Positions 46,833 to 57,343 are shown, counted from the first letter of the stretch. The stretch is DNA of 64,000 nucleotides from Trichomonas vaginalis G3 (GCF_026262505.1 NC_067203.1:24471411-24535410); one strand, 5' to 3'. The notes: generated by a model from the sequence alone, not told the origin. Translations and numbers: made by a program.

Positions 46833-48695
46833 TTGAATGTTCACATGTTAGGGCAATACTCCACTGTACTCATTTGGTACTACGTTTTACCTATAAACAT
46901 TTTTGCATTCACATCTTTATGTCATAGTGATGCATGCTTGTTATTCGAACTTAAGCGATTTATAATATCAATTTTCAACTTTATTGTTCTTATAACATGG
47001 ATTCTAACATTTTCTTCTATTCTTCCTTTCAAAGGTATTCTCCTTCCTTCCAATTATTCAAAATGGCCAGCACTTATTTTGAATATTTTTTCCGGTATTA
47101 TAAGATATTTTATAACTGGTTCTCCATATGCCCCTGCTCAAGAGAATCAATCAATAATCAAAGAGGTGTACATTATCTATATTCGTGTCGAATCAATTGT
47201 AATTTCTTCAATTCTTACTATTATCTTAGCTTTTTTCAAAAATATATATGATTCTGTTGGTCCGATATATGAGGATCAATTTTATCAATTAATTGGCCAA
47301 GGTAATGAATATGCAAATAATTTTCCAATTATTTTCTCATTTTTATTAAATTATGCATTACCATGTATCATACCATCAGCATTATTTATGTATTCACTCC
47401 ATTACTACACCTAATATGAATTCCAAATAAAATTCATATCAAAATCTTTCAGAATATCCTTTCTAATTCTTCCTTTTCTTTATTTTGTACCTGCAATTTA
47501 TTTTTACTCTATTCTTGTCAAACCAATTCCTCTAGCAGATCCAAACTCACTTCTATTTGATAACTTAGTTGTTCCTGAAAACGAATTATTAACTTTCCCG
47601 AAACATAAGAAGAATATCATATATCTTTCTCTTGAATCTCTTGATACAGTTGTTTTTAGTGAAGCTGTTGGTGGCTGCTTTGGTAGAGAAATAATTCCCT
47701 TTATGGAAGAATTAGCATTAGATAAAGAGAATGTCCACTTTTCGCATATAAAATACCCGGATCTTGGTGGAATGTCAGTTCCTCCTCGTCTTGATTTTAC
47801 TTTGGCAAGTGCATTTGGTGCTTTATGTGGTGTACCTTATATGGGAAAGAACCAAAGGCGTGATCATACTGATGGTTTTTTGAATAATCTTAATTGCCTT
47901 GGCGAATTATTGAAATTAAATGGCTATATTACATCAGCAACATTTGGTACTGGGTGTTATGATTTTGGATATGGTCATATATTTGATTTGCATCATTTCC
48001 AACGCATTTTATCGAATATAGAAATTAAGAATTCTTCTCAATGGATCGAAGATAAGTATACCTATGAGTTTTGCAAAAAAGAACTCGAATATCTTTCGGA
48101 TACACATCAACCTTTCATGGCATTTATGTGTACATTGGATACACATGAACCAGGTCATATCTGCAGCTTATGTCCCAATACTCAAAGTTATCCAGCTACT
48201 AAATCAATAGAATGCTCAGATCGTCAGCTTAAAAGTTTCTTGGAATGGGCGCAGACGCAAGAATGGTATAACAACACAGTGTTTTTGATTTATGGTGATC
48301 ATACTTCAAGAGACAAGAATTTCAAGCAAATGGCAAAAGAACATAATTATGTCAAAAAATCATATAATGTCATTCTAAATTCAGAAAGAAAGGCGAAAAG
48401 AACTCATGAAAGACTTTTTACTGTATTTGATTTATTGCCAACTGTATTGAATGCAGCAGGAGTTCAGATTAGAGGTAATCAAATAGGAATGGTAATAAGC
48501 CTATTTTCAAAATTGCCGAAGCTTTTTGAAAGATATGGAGAAAAATTTGAAGAAAGTTTTAATCAAATCTCATTTTGGTATGATACTGTAGTGAATCATA
48601 AATCAATAAAATGCGAAGAGAACACTCCTTGCATTAGTTTAGATGATTATTCACTAGGAACCACATATGCAAATTTAACAGCAGAATACCACTAG
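46833..48695 (+). pseudogene. MdoB/LtaS-like membrane phosphotransferase, one in-frame stop
   Basis: One frame of 621 codons broken only by TAA at 47412-47414. The N-terminal half is multi-spanning (about five hydrophobic segments, e.g. FIISIFNFIVLITWIL and FRISFLILPFLYFVPAIY). The C-terminal half is an alkaline-phosphatase/sulfatase superfamily domain: IIYLSLESLDT, ALCGVPYMGKN, FGTGCYDFGYGHIFD, FMCTLDTHEPGH and VFLIYGDHTSRD. Such enzymes move phosphoglycerol or phosphoethanolamine groups at membranes. Trichomonads have many homologues. No intron signal surrounds the stop, so a nonsense mutation, readthrough or base error are the options. Confidence 0.8.
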
Positions 48696-49238
48696 TTATT
48701 TCATTTTGTAATAATAGCTTTAATATTGTTTGTGTTTATAAATAGATATGTCTTTATAAATCTGTTGAACAGTTTATTGTCTATTGAATCAATGTCTATT
48801 GAATCATTGTTTATTAAATCAATATTTGTGTTGGAAAAAAAATCAAACATTTCTATTGTAAGCATGCGTGAGATACACACAGTACATTTCTAAATGACAA
48901 GATTCATAAAAACGTCAGCTGCAATAGAAATTATATCGATATTTTTTCTTAGTTAAGGTAACAAGCACTTTTTGTTAAAAGATGACTTTAAAATTAACAT
49001 ATGATAATGCTTTCATCAAAAAAATCTCATTTATATCTATAAAATATAGAAATAAATTATATAATAGGCTAAGTTCTTTATTCTATTAAAAAACGTATCA
49101 GTTCTAACAATTAAATGTCATACTTAAATGGCATTTCAAGTCATTAGATTTAAATTCGATTTTGAATAGAAAAAGATTTCGCCTGAAGTAAAATCCTGTA
49201 AAATAGAGTACTTTTCTTGATTATTTTTTTAAAATAGT
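48696..49238. other. intergenic, AT-rich
   Basis: 543 bp without a supported gene. A direct repeat near 48780-48830 (TCTATTGAATCAATG, TCTATTGAATCATTG and TTATTAAATCAATAT) is the only structure seen. Confidence 0.5.
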
Positions 49239-49415
49239 TTATTCTTCTTCCTCTTCGGACTTGTTCTGTCCAGCCTTGGCGTATCTGGCGTTGCGGAGGA
49301 ACTTAGCGTTCATTCCCTTCTCGAACCAGAGTTTCTTGACAACGCACTTATGGATACCATTGCGGTGGTGCTGATGGGATCTGTTGTGTGCGGAGGTATT
49401 TGAGCGTTTGGCCAT
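49239..49415 (-). CDS. RPL29: 60S ribosomal protein eL29
   Basis: 58 aa. Starts MAKRSNTSAHNRSHQHHRNG, matching the eL29 signature (MAKSKNHTxHNQSxKxHRNGI), and continues to AKFLRNARYAKAGQNK. It ends in five Glu, an acidic tail not usual in eL29. Its GC-rich C-ending codons differ from neighbours and suit a highly expressed gene. Same size class as yeast eL29. Confidence 0.93.
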   Translation of the reverse strand: MAKRSNTSAHNRSHQHHRNGIHKCVVKKLWFEKGMNAKFLRNARYAKAGQNKSEEEEE

Positions 49416-50120
49416 TTCTTATGGAACTCGGTCGTGTCACTTTTATAAATCTTTATTTCAAGAAAACTTGCCATGAATTATTCAATAAATATGGCACATA
49501 CTACAATTTATGTTTAAATCATGGACTTAAGCAAATCTGTGTCATATGAAATGTTATCAATTTTCCATCATATCTAAGTTAAACATGTATCAATACTTAA
49601 TGTCTACCCACAAAGGACTTTGATAATACAGTTGTGCCTATATGTTACCTCAGAATTTACCGGATCATTAGATCAAATATCTCTTAAAACTTCAATACCT
49701 ATCTATTTATATATTGAATAATGCATTTAAGTAGACTTCTATGAATGGGTATTGATTTTGGTCATCAATAATTGATATTTCTTGTATTTTAGATAATTAA
49801 GGCGCAGCAATTCTACAAAGTTCGGTTGTAATCATATATTTTCTCAAAGTGACACTCCATATAGATAGTTATTGTTTATTATTAAGTATTTGTTATTTAA
49901 GATGTTGTAATTTATAAATCAATCTTTTCAATTTTTCTGAATGATAATTTAAAATATGAAATCATTATCAAAATTTTGATGATTGCTATTCTTGGTTCGT
50001 CGCCTTCATTAATGAAACAGTAAAGATTCATTACAATATCTTGACTATTCTTTGATAACAGTTTGCTATAATTAAGATATTGTAATTTGGTAAAAAATTT
50101 GCATAAATTTTTCAGTTAGA
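49416..50120. other. intergenic, AT-rich
   Basis: 705 bp with no recognised gene. The last 30 bp contain GCATAAATTTTTCAGTTAGA directly before the next ATG, a leader shared with the paralogue at 51497. Confidence 0.6.
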
Positions 50121-50792
50121 ATGAATATATTCAATGACTAACGAAAAGTACTAAATAAGGCACTTAATGACGAGTTTATTAAACTAAGTTTAATAGCACT
50201 CCAAGTTCAACTCGGCGTTTCTTCAAAACAAATTTATCCGAAAGGATCTGTTCCAGGTTCTGATGACTGTTTTATTATTATCATCCTTAATAAACTTAAT
50301 TCATTCATTATTGTGAAACTTTATGTTGTTATGAATTTTAAAATGCTTCCAGGAATGGTGAATTATCCGCCAAGACATTATTTTACAGTTAGTGCGATTG
50401 TCACAGTTAAAAATGAGTTTATATCTGTCATGCAATTGCTCAATGCTGTTAGAGTCCAGAAAGATTATGACCTTGAATATACAATTAACAACAACATTAA
50501 ACTTTCCGAAGGTTATATTGGCAATTACTATGATTCTATTACATATAAGTACGATGTATTATTGACTTTACATGAAAAAGATGATCCTAAAATACTAATC
50601 ATAAGAAGTGTTTATTATATCGGCTACAATGACGATCCTAGAAATCGGATCACTGTATATAAAAAATGTGATCCGCATTCTATCAAATATCAGTACATTG
50701 AAGAACTTCGACGATTTGATATCGCGGAATGGCATAAATTTGTTTATTATCCATTTGAAAAAAATGCTCCAAATCTAGACGAATACCTCTAA
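50121..50792 (+). pseudogene. trichomonad-specific protein, paralogue A, early stop
   Basis: 224 codons in frame from ATG 50121 with one TAA at 50139 (codon 7). The rest is open to 50792 and parallels the 51497 gene throughout: LNKLNSFIIVKLYVVM, MLPGMVNYPPRHYFTVSAIV, DYDLEYTINNNIK, ITVYKKCDPHS, FEKNAPNLDEYL. Function unknown; mixed alpha/beta with a conserved Cys near the end. A later start codon might allow an N-truncated product. Confidence 0.65.
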
Positions 50793-51496
50793 TATATAAT
50801 TAATATATTTGACAATAGTTGTATTTGTAACTTGAAAATTTTTGCTTTTCTACAAAATCACGAATAGTTAATAAGGGTATACATATACAGCATTGTTAAC
50901 ACAATATATTTTACTGTAAAATTTTGTGTTTCCAAAATGCCAATAAGATAATCAAGTGTATTGTTTTTTCACACATGTTTCTATTTTGTAAATATGTTTT
51001 CTAATTATAGGAACGGCTGAGAATTTCTATAATTAGGAAGTCCTAGGATGAACTACTCCATAATTTATTGTAAATTGCGCATTCTATTGATTTAGTAAGA
51101 GATTCACTTTGAGTATTGGGACATAAACTGCAAATATTTCCTGGTTCACGTGTATCTAATGTATACATAAATGCCATGAAAGGCTGACTTGTATTCGAAA
51201 GATATTTGAGTTCTTTTTTGAAAAACTCATAAGTATACTTATCTTCATTCCATTGCGCTTCACGATATCATGTAAATTTTTTGAAATTTACAATATGTAT
51301 AATTGATTGTTTTCTAATTCTCAAAATTACTTTTTCAAATAGTGACTTCAATTTTCTGAGACATTGTGATAAATTTTAGGATTAAGATTTGTATAATGAA
51401 ATATTTACATCATAACCCTTTATATAATAAATGTCTAAAAATCAAGTATAATTCGTGTCACTTTTCTAAAAATTTTGCATAAATTTTTCATTTAGA
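50793..51496. other. intergenic between paralogues with antisense gene relic
   Basis: 704 bp, AT-rich. An antisense MdoB-like relic occupies 51041-51270 and is listed separately. The leader TTGCATAAATTTTTCATTTAGA ends at 51496 and contains the initiator-like TCATTTA. Confidence 0.6.
51041..51270 (-). pseudogene. fragment of an MdoB/LtaS-like gene, antisense
   Basis: The reverse complement of about 230 bp matches the catalytic part of the 46833-48695 gene (around 48040-48230): DKYTYEF, a KKEL-type helix, PFMAFMYTLDTREPG and LCPNTQS. Several codons differ (for example His to Arg in the THEPG motif), so it is a diverged paralogous piece and not a recent copy. Both ends are lost. Confidence 0.75.
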
Positions 51497-52153
51497 ATGA
51501 ATATCTTCAATGACTATCGAATCGTACAAAATCAGGCTCTTGCCAACGAGTTTACTAAGCGAAGCCTAGTAGCTCTCAAAATTAAACTCGACGTTTCTTC
51601 AAAACAAATTTATACAGAACTTCCCCTTCAATTTACTGACAACTGCTTTATTGTTGTCATTCTTAATAGACTTAATTCATTCATTATTGTGAAGGATTAT
51701 TCTGTTATGGATTATGAATTACTCCCAGGAATGAAGCATTATCCGCCAAGGCGTTTAGTCACTGTTAGTGCAATTGTAACAGTTAAAAATAAGTTTACAT
51801 CAGTTATGCAATTGCTCAATGCTGTTGCAATCCAGAAAGATTATGACCTTAAATATACAATTAGCAATCACATTAAAGTTGTAAAAGGCTATGTTGGCCG
51901 TGATGTCGATTCCGATGAATACAAGGAGGAAATATTAGCAGTCCTACATGACAAAGATGATCCGAAAAAAATAACTTTAAGGAGTGTCTATTATTGTAGC
52001 TACAATGAAGACCCGAGAAGAAGACTCACTATATGCAAAAAATGTGATTCCCATAATATCCATTATAAGTACATTGAAAATTATCATCAATTCAATTTAG
52101 AGAACTGGCATGAATTTGTTCATTATCCATTCGAAAAAATGCTCCAAATCTAG
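51497..52153 (+). CDS. trichomonad-specific protein, paralogue B, C-terminus shifted
   Basis: 218 aa starting MNIFNDYRIVQNQALANEFT, intact from the ATG. Same family as the 50121 gene; the pair probably arose by tandem duplication. The end reads FEKMLQI instead of FEKNAPNLDEYL because an A7 run in paralogue A is A6 here, costing the last dozen residues. Leader GCATAAATTTTTCATTTAGA contains an initiator. No known domain; Tyr/Lys/Asp-rich with one CKKCDSH motif near residue 185. Confidence 0.7.
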   Translation: MNIFNDYRIVQNQALANEFTKRSLVALKIKLDVSSKQIYTELPLQFTDNCFIVVILNRLNSFIIVKDYSVMDYELLPGMKHYPPRRLVTVSAIVTVKNKFTSVMQLLNAVAIQKDYDLKYTISNHIKVVKGYVGRDVDSDEYKEEILAVLHDKDDPKKITLRSVYYCSYNEDPRRRLTICKKCDSHNIHYKYIENYHQFNLENWHEFVHYPFEKMLQI

Positions 52154-52282
52154 ATGAATTCTTCAAGTATCGTTCAAGAAAGCATACCCTGATATTAAAT
52201 TGAACTTTCCATGAATCTCTTTTGATCAAATTATACTATATGTATTTCATACATGCAGGCATAATTACCTTTAGAAATTTTT

Positions 52283-52797
52283 TTAAAGAGGATCTTCAAA
52301 TGACTGATCTAAAACCTTTTGGTTGCAAATTACGCAAATTTGGTCTGCAGGTTCGACAATGATTGACGACATCGTTGTTTCTGTGATGATGTGTCTCTGC
52401 TCTGCCATTCTCTCGAGTAATTTCTTCCTTGTTTCCTCGGATTTTCGAAAATCTGCAGATGATTTGCCGACAGATGTGGAAAAATTTTTATGGAGGTCGT
52501 CGAGTTGCATGTCGTCTGGAATGAGTGAAAATATGTTGTCCAATGACAAAATCCTCTTCTGAGTCGCTTTCTGAATAATTTGCTTCCAATCGCCGGATTT
52601 AATAAAAGACCCGAGGTCGCAGCACGACCTGAGGATGAAGAGCCAACATTCCTTAAGATTGTGGGCTTTGTCGAGCTCTCTCATGAGATCTAAAATTGGC
52701 TGGGATTTTGATTTTGGTTTTGTAGTTGTAATATGTTGAATGATGTTTCTGACAGCAGAAAGGTGTCTGTTGTCAACATGAGCGTAAGCATCTCACC
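52283..52797 (-). pseudogene. Vps18 C-terminal fragment
   Basis: About 170 codons in one frame corresponding to the end of Vps18 (HOPS/CORVET vacuolar tethering subunit). Clathrin-heavy-chain-repeat end is followed by RILSLDNIFSLIPDDMQLDD (Vps18 has DVLPFFPD at this place), a coiled coil (KSSADFRKSEETRKKLLERM) and the first RING pair DQICVICNQKVLD. The rest of the RING and all of the N-terminal beta-propeller are absent. Upstream, 52798-52939 holds no gene. Likely a 5'- and 3'-truncated relic. Confidence 0.65.
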
Positions 52798-52939
52798 GCT
52801 GCTCCCCGATCCGTAAAAGGTTAAAACCTGAGTAGATAATCACGGAAGTCTCTCATTCAATGAAAAAGAGAGTAAGTTAATGCATCTATAGTTTCTGATT
52901 ATCTTAATATTTATTATTTTAACAAAAAAAAGTTACAAT

Positions 52940-54910
52940 TTATTTATTAAACTGGAGGAACCAAAATGCAGCTCCAATTAACAGTAAAATTAAAAGAACA
53001 GAGATAGCAATGATTGGAATCATTGATTTGCTCTTCTTTTCTACTTCTTCAACCTGCTCTTCTTTCTTTTCTTCTTCATCATTAATTTCTTTTTCATTTT
53101 GTTCGAAACTTTGTTCTTCTGCATCATTATCAACTTCCTCGTTCTGTTCTGGTTCATCATCCATCAACGCTGCGAACAAATTCTCTTTTGCTTCAGGTTT
53201 TTCTTCATCATCAATTTCTACTTTTCCTTCCTTCACTTCTTCCTTTATTTCTTCTACTTCTTCTGGTTCCTCTGGTTCAGGAGGTTTTGTTCCGATTTTT
53301 TCTTCTTCCTTTTCTACTTGTAATTTTTGGTTTTTCTTCTTTTGTTGTTTTCCTTTTCTTCCCTTCTTCGTATTGTTGTTCTTTTGCTGTGGTTGTGGCA
53401 CAATAACTTCGTTTTGTTCTTCTTCTGCATTGTTTTCTTCGTTTTCTGGCTGATCAAGTTCGATATCTCGAGATTTAACTTGAATTTCTTCTTCTTTCTG
53501 GATTTCTTCATCAACATCGTCATCAGAGTTCCTGTGGCCCTTCTGATGTTTCCTTCTTGGTGTATTTTCTTCATCATCTTTTTCATTCTTAGATTTACCT
53601 CTTCTGTTTGAAGAACGACGACCCTTCCAGTCTTCCTCGTCATTGTCGTTCTGTTTTTTACCCTTTGGTTTGATTTTTCCTCTGAATTTTCCGTTATATT
53701 TATTGTCATTTCCTCTGTTTTCGGATTGTTCCTTTGGTTTCGTGTTGTTCTTCTTCTCTTTCTTACGTACGAAACCTTCGAACTCCTTTTCATCGTCATT
53801 TTCCTCTTCTTCTGAATTTTCATCTGATTTCGCTTCGATTTGGGTCGAAGAGCCTCTTTGGACAGTTGCTTGCTTCTTTTCCTCAACCAATGGCATGTTT
53901 GCGACCTTTTCATTGCCGTATTGCTCGATTTCGGATGGAGATAAACCGAGAATTACGTAAAGAGCTGGAGTATGAGTAAAAGAGTGTGGATCCTTGATGA
54001 ACTGGGCTTTGGCCTTCGAAACAGCCTTTTGGTGCTTGTTTGTCTTGCAATGAGTAATAAATTTTTGTTCATCAGAGAAACTTCGGTCACAGTATGTGCA
54101 AGTAAGTATTGATTCCTCATCCTTATCATCATTGTCGAAGTCTTTGAGTATAATATGCTTGTTTGGATCGTAATTATCTTCATTTTGGTATTTTTCGATT
54201 TGTTCAAGTACTTTTTTATGATCTGCGGCTTTCTTTCGTTCTAACTCGATGTTCTTACGCTGATTCTTCTCTTCGAGAAGCTTTGCTTGACGTTTTACAC
54301 GAGGATCGACAGATTTTATTTTCTTGACTAAATCTCTGATCTGTCTAGTGTATTTAATCGTTTCTTCTTTAACTGATTTTTCGTATTGTTTCTCCGAAAG
54401 TCCGGCCGCGTTTTCATCATGGCGTCTTTTCGTTGTAAAGTTCGACCAATACATATAGAACTCGTTGACGACATCCCACGGGGAGTTGGAGCGACCAAAT
54501 AATGGAGCTTGATCGTAAATTCCTTCTTCTTTTGCAATGGAAATAAATTTACGTTCATTTCGTTGATAAAATCCGGAAATTGAATCTGAAAAGTCTTCAT
54601 CTTCGTCTATTTCATCAATATCTTTGTCATTAAAATAATCTAATATTTTTCCAAAGCCAAAAGAAGCGAAACCTGATTGTTTGACAAATTGCTTGTCATA
54701 ATCGGCTTTCTTCTTTGGGTCACTTAATGTATTATACGCCTTCTCTACCAAATTAAATATTCTTGTAGCTTCTTCAGGATCATCTCTATTTTTGTCTGGA
54801 TGATATTTTTTGGCTTGGTTTCTATGTGCCTTCTTGATTTCATCTTCAGTAGCATTAAATCCTACGCCAAGAATTGTATAATAATCAGTATCTTCGTCCC
54901 AATCAGACAT
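52940..54910 (-). CDS. J-domain protein, JJJ1/DNAJC21-like, with C-terminal membrane segment
   Basis: 656 aa. J domain at residues 9-75 with HPD at 37-39. Then a DNAJC21-type helical region (VNEFYMYWSNFTTKRR, YTRQIRDLVKKIKSVDPRVKRQAKLL) and one C2H2 zinc finger CTYCDRSFSDEQKFITHCKTNKH (about 271-293). Residues 340-620 are highly charged Lys/Glu low complexity. The last 24 residues hold a hydrophobic stretch (PIIAISVLLILLLIGAAFWF), a tail-anchor-like segment absent from canonical JJJ1. It stimulates Hsp70; JJJ1 acts in late 60S maturation. The anchor would place it at a membrane, perhaps the ER. Inr-like TCAATCT precedes the ATG. Confidence 0.85.
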   Translation of the reverse strand: MSDWDEDTDYYTILGVGFNATEDEIKKAHRNQAKKYHPDKNRDDPEEATRIFNLVEKAYNTLSDPKKKADYDKQFVKQSGFASFGFGKILDYFNDKDIDEIDEDEDFSDSISGFYQRNERKFISIAKEEGIYDQAPLFGRSNSPWDVVNEFYMYWSNFTTKRRHDENAAGLSEKQYEKSVKEETIKYTRQIRDLVKKIKSVDPRVKRQAKLLEEKNQRKNIELERKKAADHKKVLEQIEKYQNEDNYDPNKHIILKDFDNDDKDEESILTCTYCDRSFSDEQKFITHCKTNKHQKAVSKAKAQFIKDPHSFTHTPALYVILGLSPSEIEQYGNEKVANMPLVEEKKQATVQRGSSTQIEAKSDENSEEEENDDEKEFEGFVRKKEKKNNTKPKEQSENRGNDNKYNGKFRGKIKPKGKKQNDNDEEDWKGRRSSNRRGKSKNEKDDEENTPRRKHQKGHRNSDDDVDEEIQKEEEIQVKSRDIELDQPENEENNAEEEQNEVIVPQPQQKNNNTKKGRKGKQQKKKNQKLQVEKEEEKIGTKPPEPEEPEEVEEIKEEVKEGKVEIDDEEKPEAKENLFAALMDDEPEQNEEVDNDAEEQSFEQNEKEINDEEEKKEEQVEEVEKKSKSMIPIIAISVLLILLLIGAAFWFLQFNK

Positions 54911-55516
54911 TTCTGATTTTGGGTGGCAGATTGACTCTTTTTATGACAAAAGTGACATGATTCTTAAAAGAATATGCAATATCTTCTACTTTAATATTGA
55001 CATTAATAAAAATACGTAATTTAATATCCGAAATCTGTGTTATCATTAATTTTCCAAAGAGAAGTAAACAGCGAACAATATTGACAAATTCATATTTTGT
55101 AAGTTATAACTAGCTTATATAATGGAGTATGCTCTCAGAGATAACAATGAATTTATTTTACTCCAAACATTCACAAAACAAAGGCAAGAAAGTATACAAA
55201 ACATGAGTTACCAAAATAATCTTCATAATATCAATAATATTTAATATAAAGCTAGAATTGTTACAAATTCTGATTCATAATTAGTAGTATATGATGCGGG
55301 TTGTGTGACTTTTTTTGTAATCGTAAGAATTCTCACATAATTGAATGATTTTTGAACATACTTCCGAATAGCAGATTTTAAAAATTTATGAATAATTTAT
55401 AAAAAGTTTTTATTCCTACAATTCCTATATTACCATTAATAAAAAGAATATATTTTATAATAGTTTCATTTCGAACATGTTAAAATTTATCTGCATTTCG
55501 AAAAATTTTATTATAA

Positions 55517-55518
<2 letters not shown>
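54911..55518. other. intergenic, AT-rich
   Basis: 608 bp between the J protein and the A-tract at the Maverick 2 left border. No gene recognised. Confidence 0.6.

Positions 55519-55587
<69 letters not shown>
55519..55587 (+). repeat. A69 homopolymer at the Maverick 2 border
   Basis: 69 consecutive A before GGGTAGTGGGG. Maverick 1 has A12 at the equivalent place and T10 at its right end, so an A/T run adjoining the GGTA terminus is common to the ends and may belong to the element. Confidence 0.85.
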
Positions 55588-55590
<3 letters not shown>

Positions 55591-55632
55591 TAGTGGGGCT
55601 TCCAGGGGCTGCGCCCCTTCTAGCCCCGAAGA
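55588..55632 (+). repeat. Maverick 2 left terminal repeat with altered hairpin
   Basis: Same outer frame as copy 1 (GGGGCTTCCA and CTAGCCCCGAAGA) but the inner hairpin is GGGGC-TGC-GCCCC instead of GGCAC-TTC-GTGCC. Stem pairing is preserved while both arms differ. Confidence 0.9.
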
Positions 55633-55757
55633 TGTTTAGTATAAATGAAGTTCTTATATACGGGTCTTCCAGGAGCTTTTCACAAAATATATATGTTTTC
55701 ATGTTTTGTCACTTTTCTGTCACTTTTCAGGTAAAAAACATTTTTATATATATATAA

Positions 55758-56573
55758 ATGAATTTTACAAAACCACCGTTACCGTTCTTTGGAAATAAGA
55801 GTAGATGTAAAGATATTCTATTGAGAGAACTTAAGAAACTACCGAATGGTCTAACATTTGTAGATTTGTTCGGTGGAAGTTTCTATATATCTCATTTGTG
55901 CCATACTGTATTTCCTGACTCAAAGATTATATGCAATGACTTCGACAACTATATGAACCGTCTCAAACATATTCCAGACACAAACAAAATATTGAAAGAG
56001 TTAAAAGAAAAGATACTATAGGTAAGATGGAACGTATACCATTAGATAAGAAAAATACTGTCAGAGAGGTTTTGAAAAAAGCAGAGTATATTGACTGGGA
56101 TAGTATATCTTCTAGACTATTATATAGTGGTATAAGAGTTCATGACATTGAAACACTTATGTCAAAAGTTTTATATCTTAACTATACAAATGTTTTCAAA
56201 GAGGACATAGAAAAATATATTGAGGGTATAGAGTTTGTAAGATGTCATTGGACAGAGTTGTATGAAAAATATAAAGACAAGGAAAATGTTTTCTTTATAG
56301 TGGACCCGCCGTTCTATAACACATGGGATTTTCAATACCAAGTAGACTGGACTTTGAGAGACTCTTTAGAAACTTTAGACGTTTTACATAACCATCCATG
56401 CTTTTACTTTACATCCGATAAAAGTGGTTTGGAAACCGTTATGAGATGGTTAGAGGACATACATGACTATGAGTTTATATATGACAAGATAGAATATGAG
56501 AGAGGTCCTATAAACTGGAGAAAGTGTCATAACAAAAGAAATTTTATTAGTAAGTAAATGTGGTTTGAAATAG
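55758..56573 (+). pseudogene. N6-adenine methyltransferase, copy 2, frameshifted
   Basis: Near-identical to 2717-3535, with PFFGNK and DPPF codons present. One base is missing near 56017 and one extra A lies near 56536, plus a 3-base in-frame loss near 56127. The first indel separates the cofactor-binding N-terminus from the catalytic part, so no full enzyme is encoded. Confidence 0.85.
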
Positions 56574-56635
56574 GACTACTTGTTTTAGGTTTTTTCCATT
56601 GTGTCATTTACTTATTTGACGTGAGAAAGATATAG
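56558..56635 (+). pseudogene. small membrane protein, copy 2, truncated
   Basis: Same start and membrane segment as 3520-3651, but a small deletion near 56625 shifts the frame and ends it after 25 residues, losing the charged tail. Confidence 0.4.
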
Positions 56636-56710
56636 AGAATATGAAGATGAACCAATGCCTGCAAATGTCCAGTATATGTACTCGTAAGAGATATTTTTAT
56701 CTAATATTAA

Positions 56711-57077
56711 ATGGACGCACAGAACTTAGCGAATGCACAGCAACCTGGACAACCAAACCCAGAGAATATTCCCAATGAAGTTAGAATACAAACTGCAAAT
56801 GGCAAACTATGGTCAAGTGCCAACAGATGTACAAATGCAAACTGCCATGTCAAATGACGCTGCGTTAGGTTTGCCACCAGAATGGTATGCAAATATGAGA
56901 TGGAAAGAGTTTTATCAAACCCTGAAGTGGGATATAAACAAACTCTATGCAGATGACGCGAACACAGGAGTTGACCCAGAGTATGTTTTCTACCAGAGGA
57001 GAAATAGAATGTATGAGCTCCAGTTAAAGAATGCAATGGAACTCAGAAGGAAACGTAAGAGACTAGGCGGACATTAG
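56711..57077 (+). pseudogene. 120-aa Maverick protein, copy 2, frameshifted
   Basis: Matches 3675-4037. An extra A near 56797 shifts the frame, and two opposing indels near 56920 and 56940 follow. It keeps a codon triplet (GAA in PPEWYA) that copy 1 has lost, so copy 1 is not simply ancestral. Confidence 0.75.
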
Positions 57078-57095
57078 ATTTTTACATATAGTAAA

Positions 57096-57343
57096 ATGGG
57101 TTTCTTTGGAAGAATAGGAAACTTCTTTCGAAATGTTGGAAGAGGTATATCATGGAATGGAATAAAAAACCGTAGAAGAGGAATTTGGAACGGAGTCAAA
57201 AATATTGGTAAAAGAGTAGGTCAGTTCGTTGGTATTATACCTAAAGACCCTGAACCAGAAGAACAAGCTCCTGTTATACAAACAGCCTGAACCTGCACCA
57301 CAGTCTAGTTGGCAACCAAATCCAACACCTCAAACCGTATTAA
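57096..57343 (+). pseudogene. amphipathic basic protein, copy 2, indels
   Basis: Homologue of 4056-4300. Starts MGFFGRIGNFFRNVGRGISW and preserves the IPKDPEPEEQAP segment lost from copy 1, but has an extra base in the A-run near 57170 and another near 57280 that ends the frame at 57290. Confidence 0.6.

Noticed and set aside
53010-53960. Several Phe/Ser-rich open frames opposite the J protein
   Set aside because: Antisense of Lys/Glu-rich codons (AAG, GAA) gives CTT/TTC frames; no independent support.
55511-55702. 63-aa minus-strand frame ending in poly-Phe
   Set aside because: It reads through the terminal repeat into the A69 tract; the Phe run is the homopolymer.
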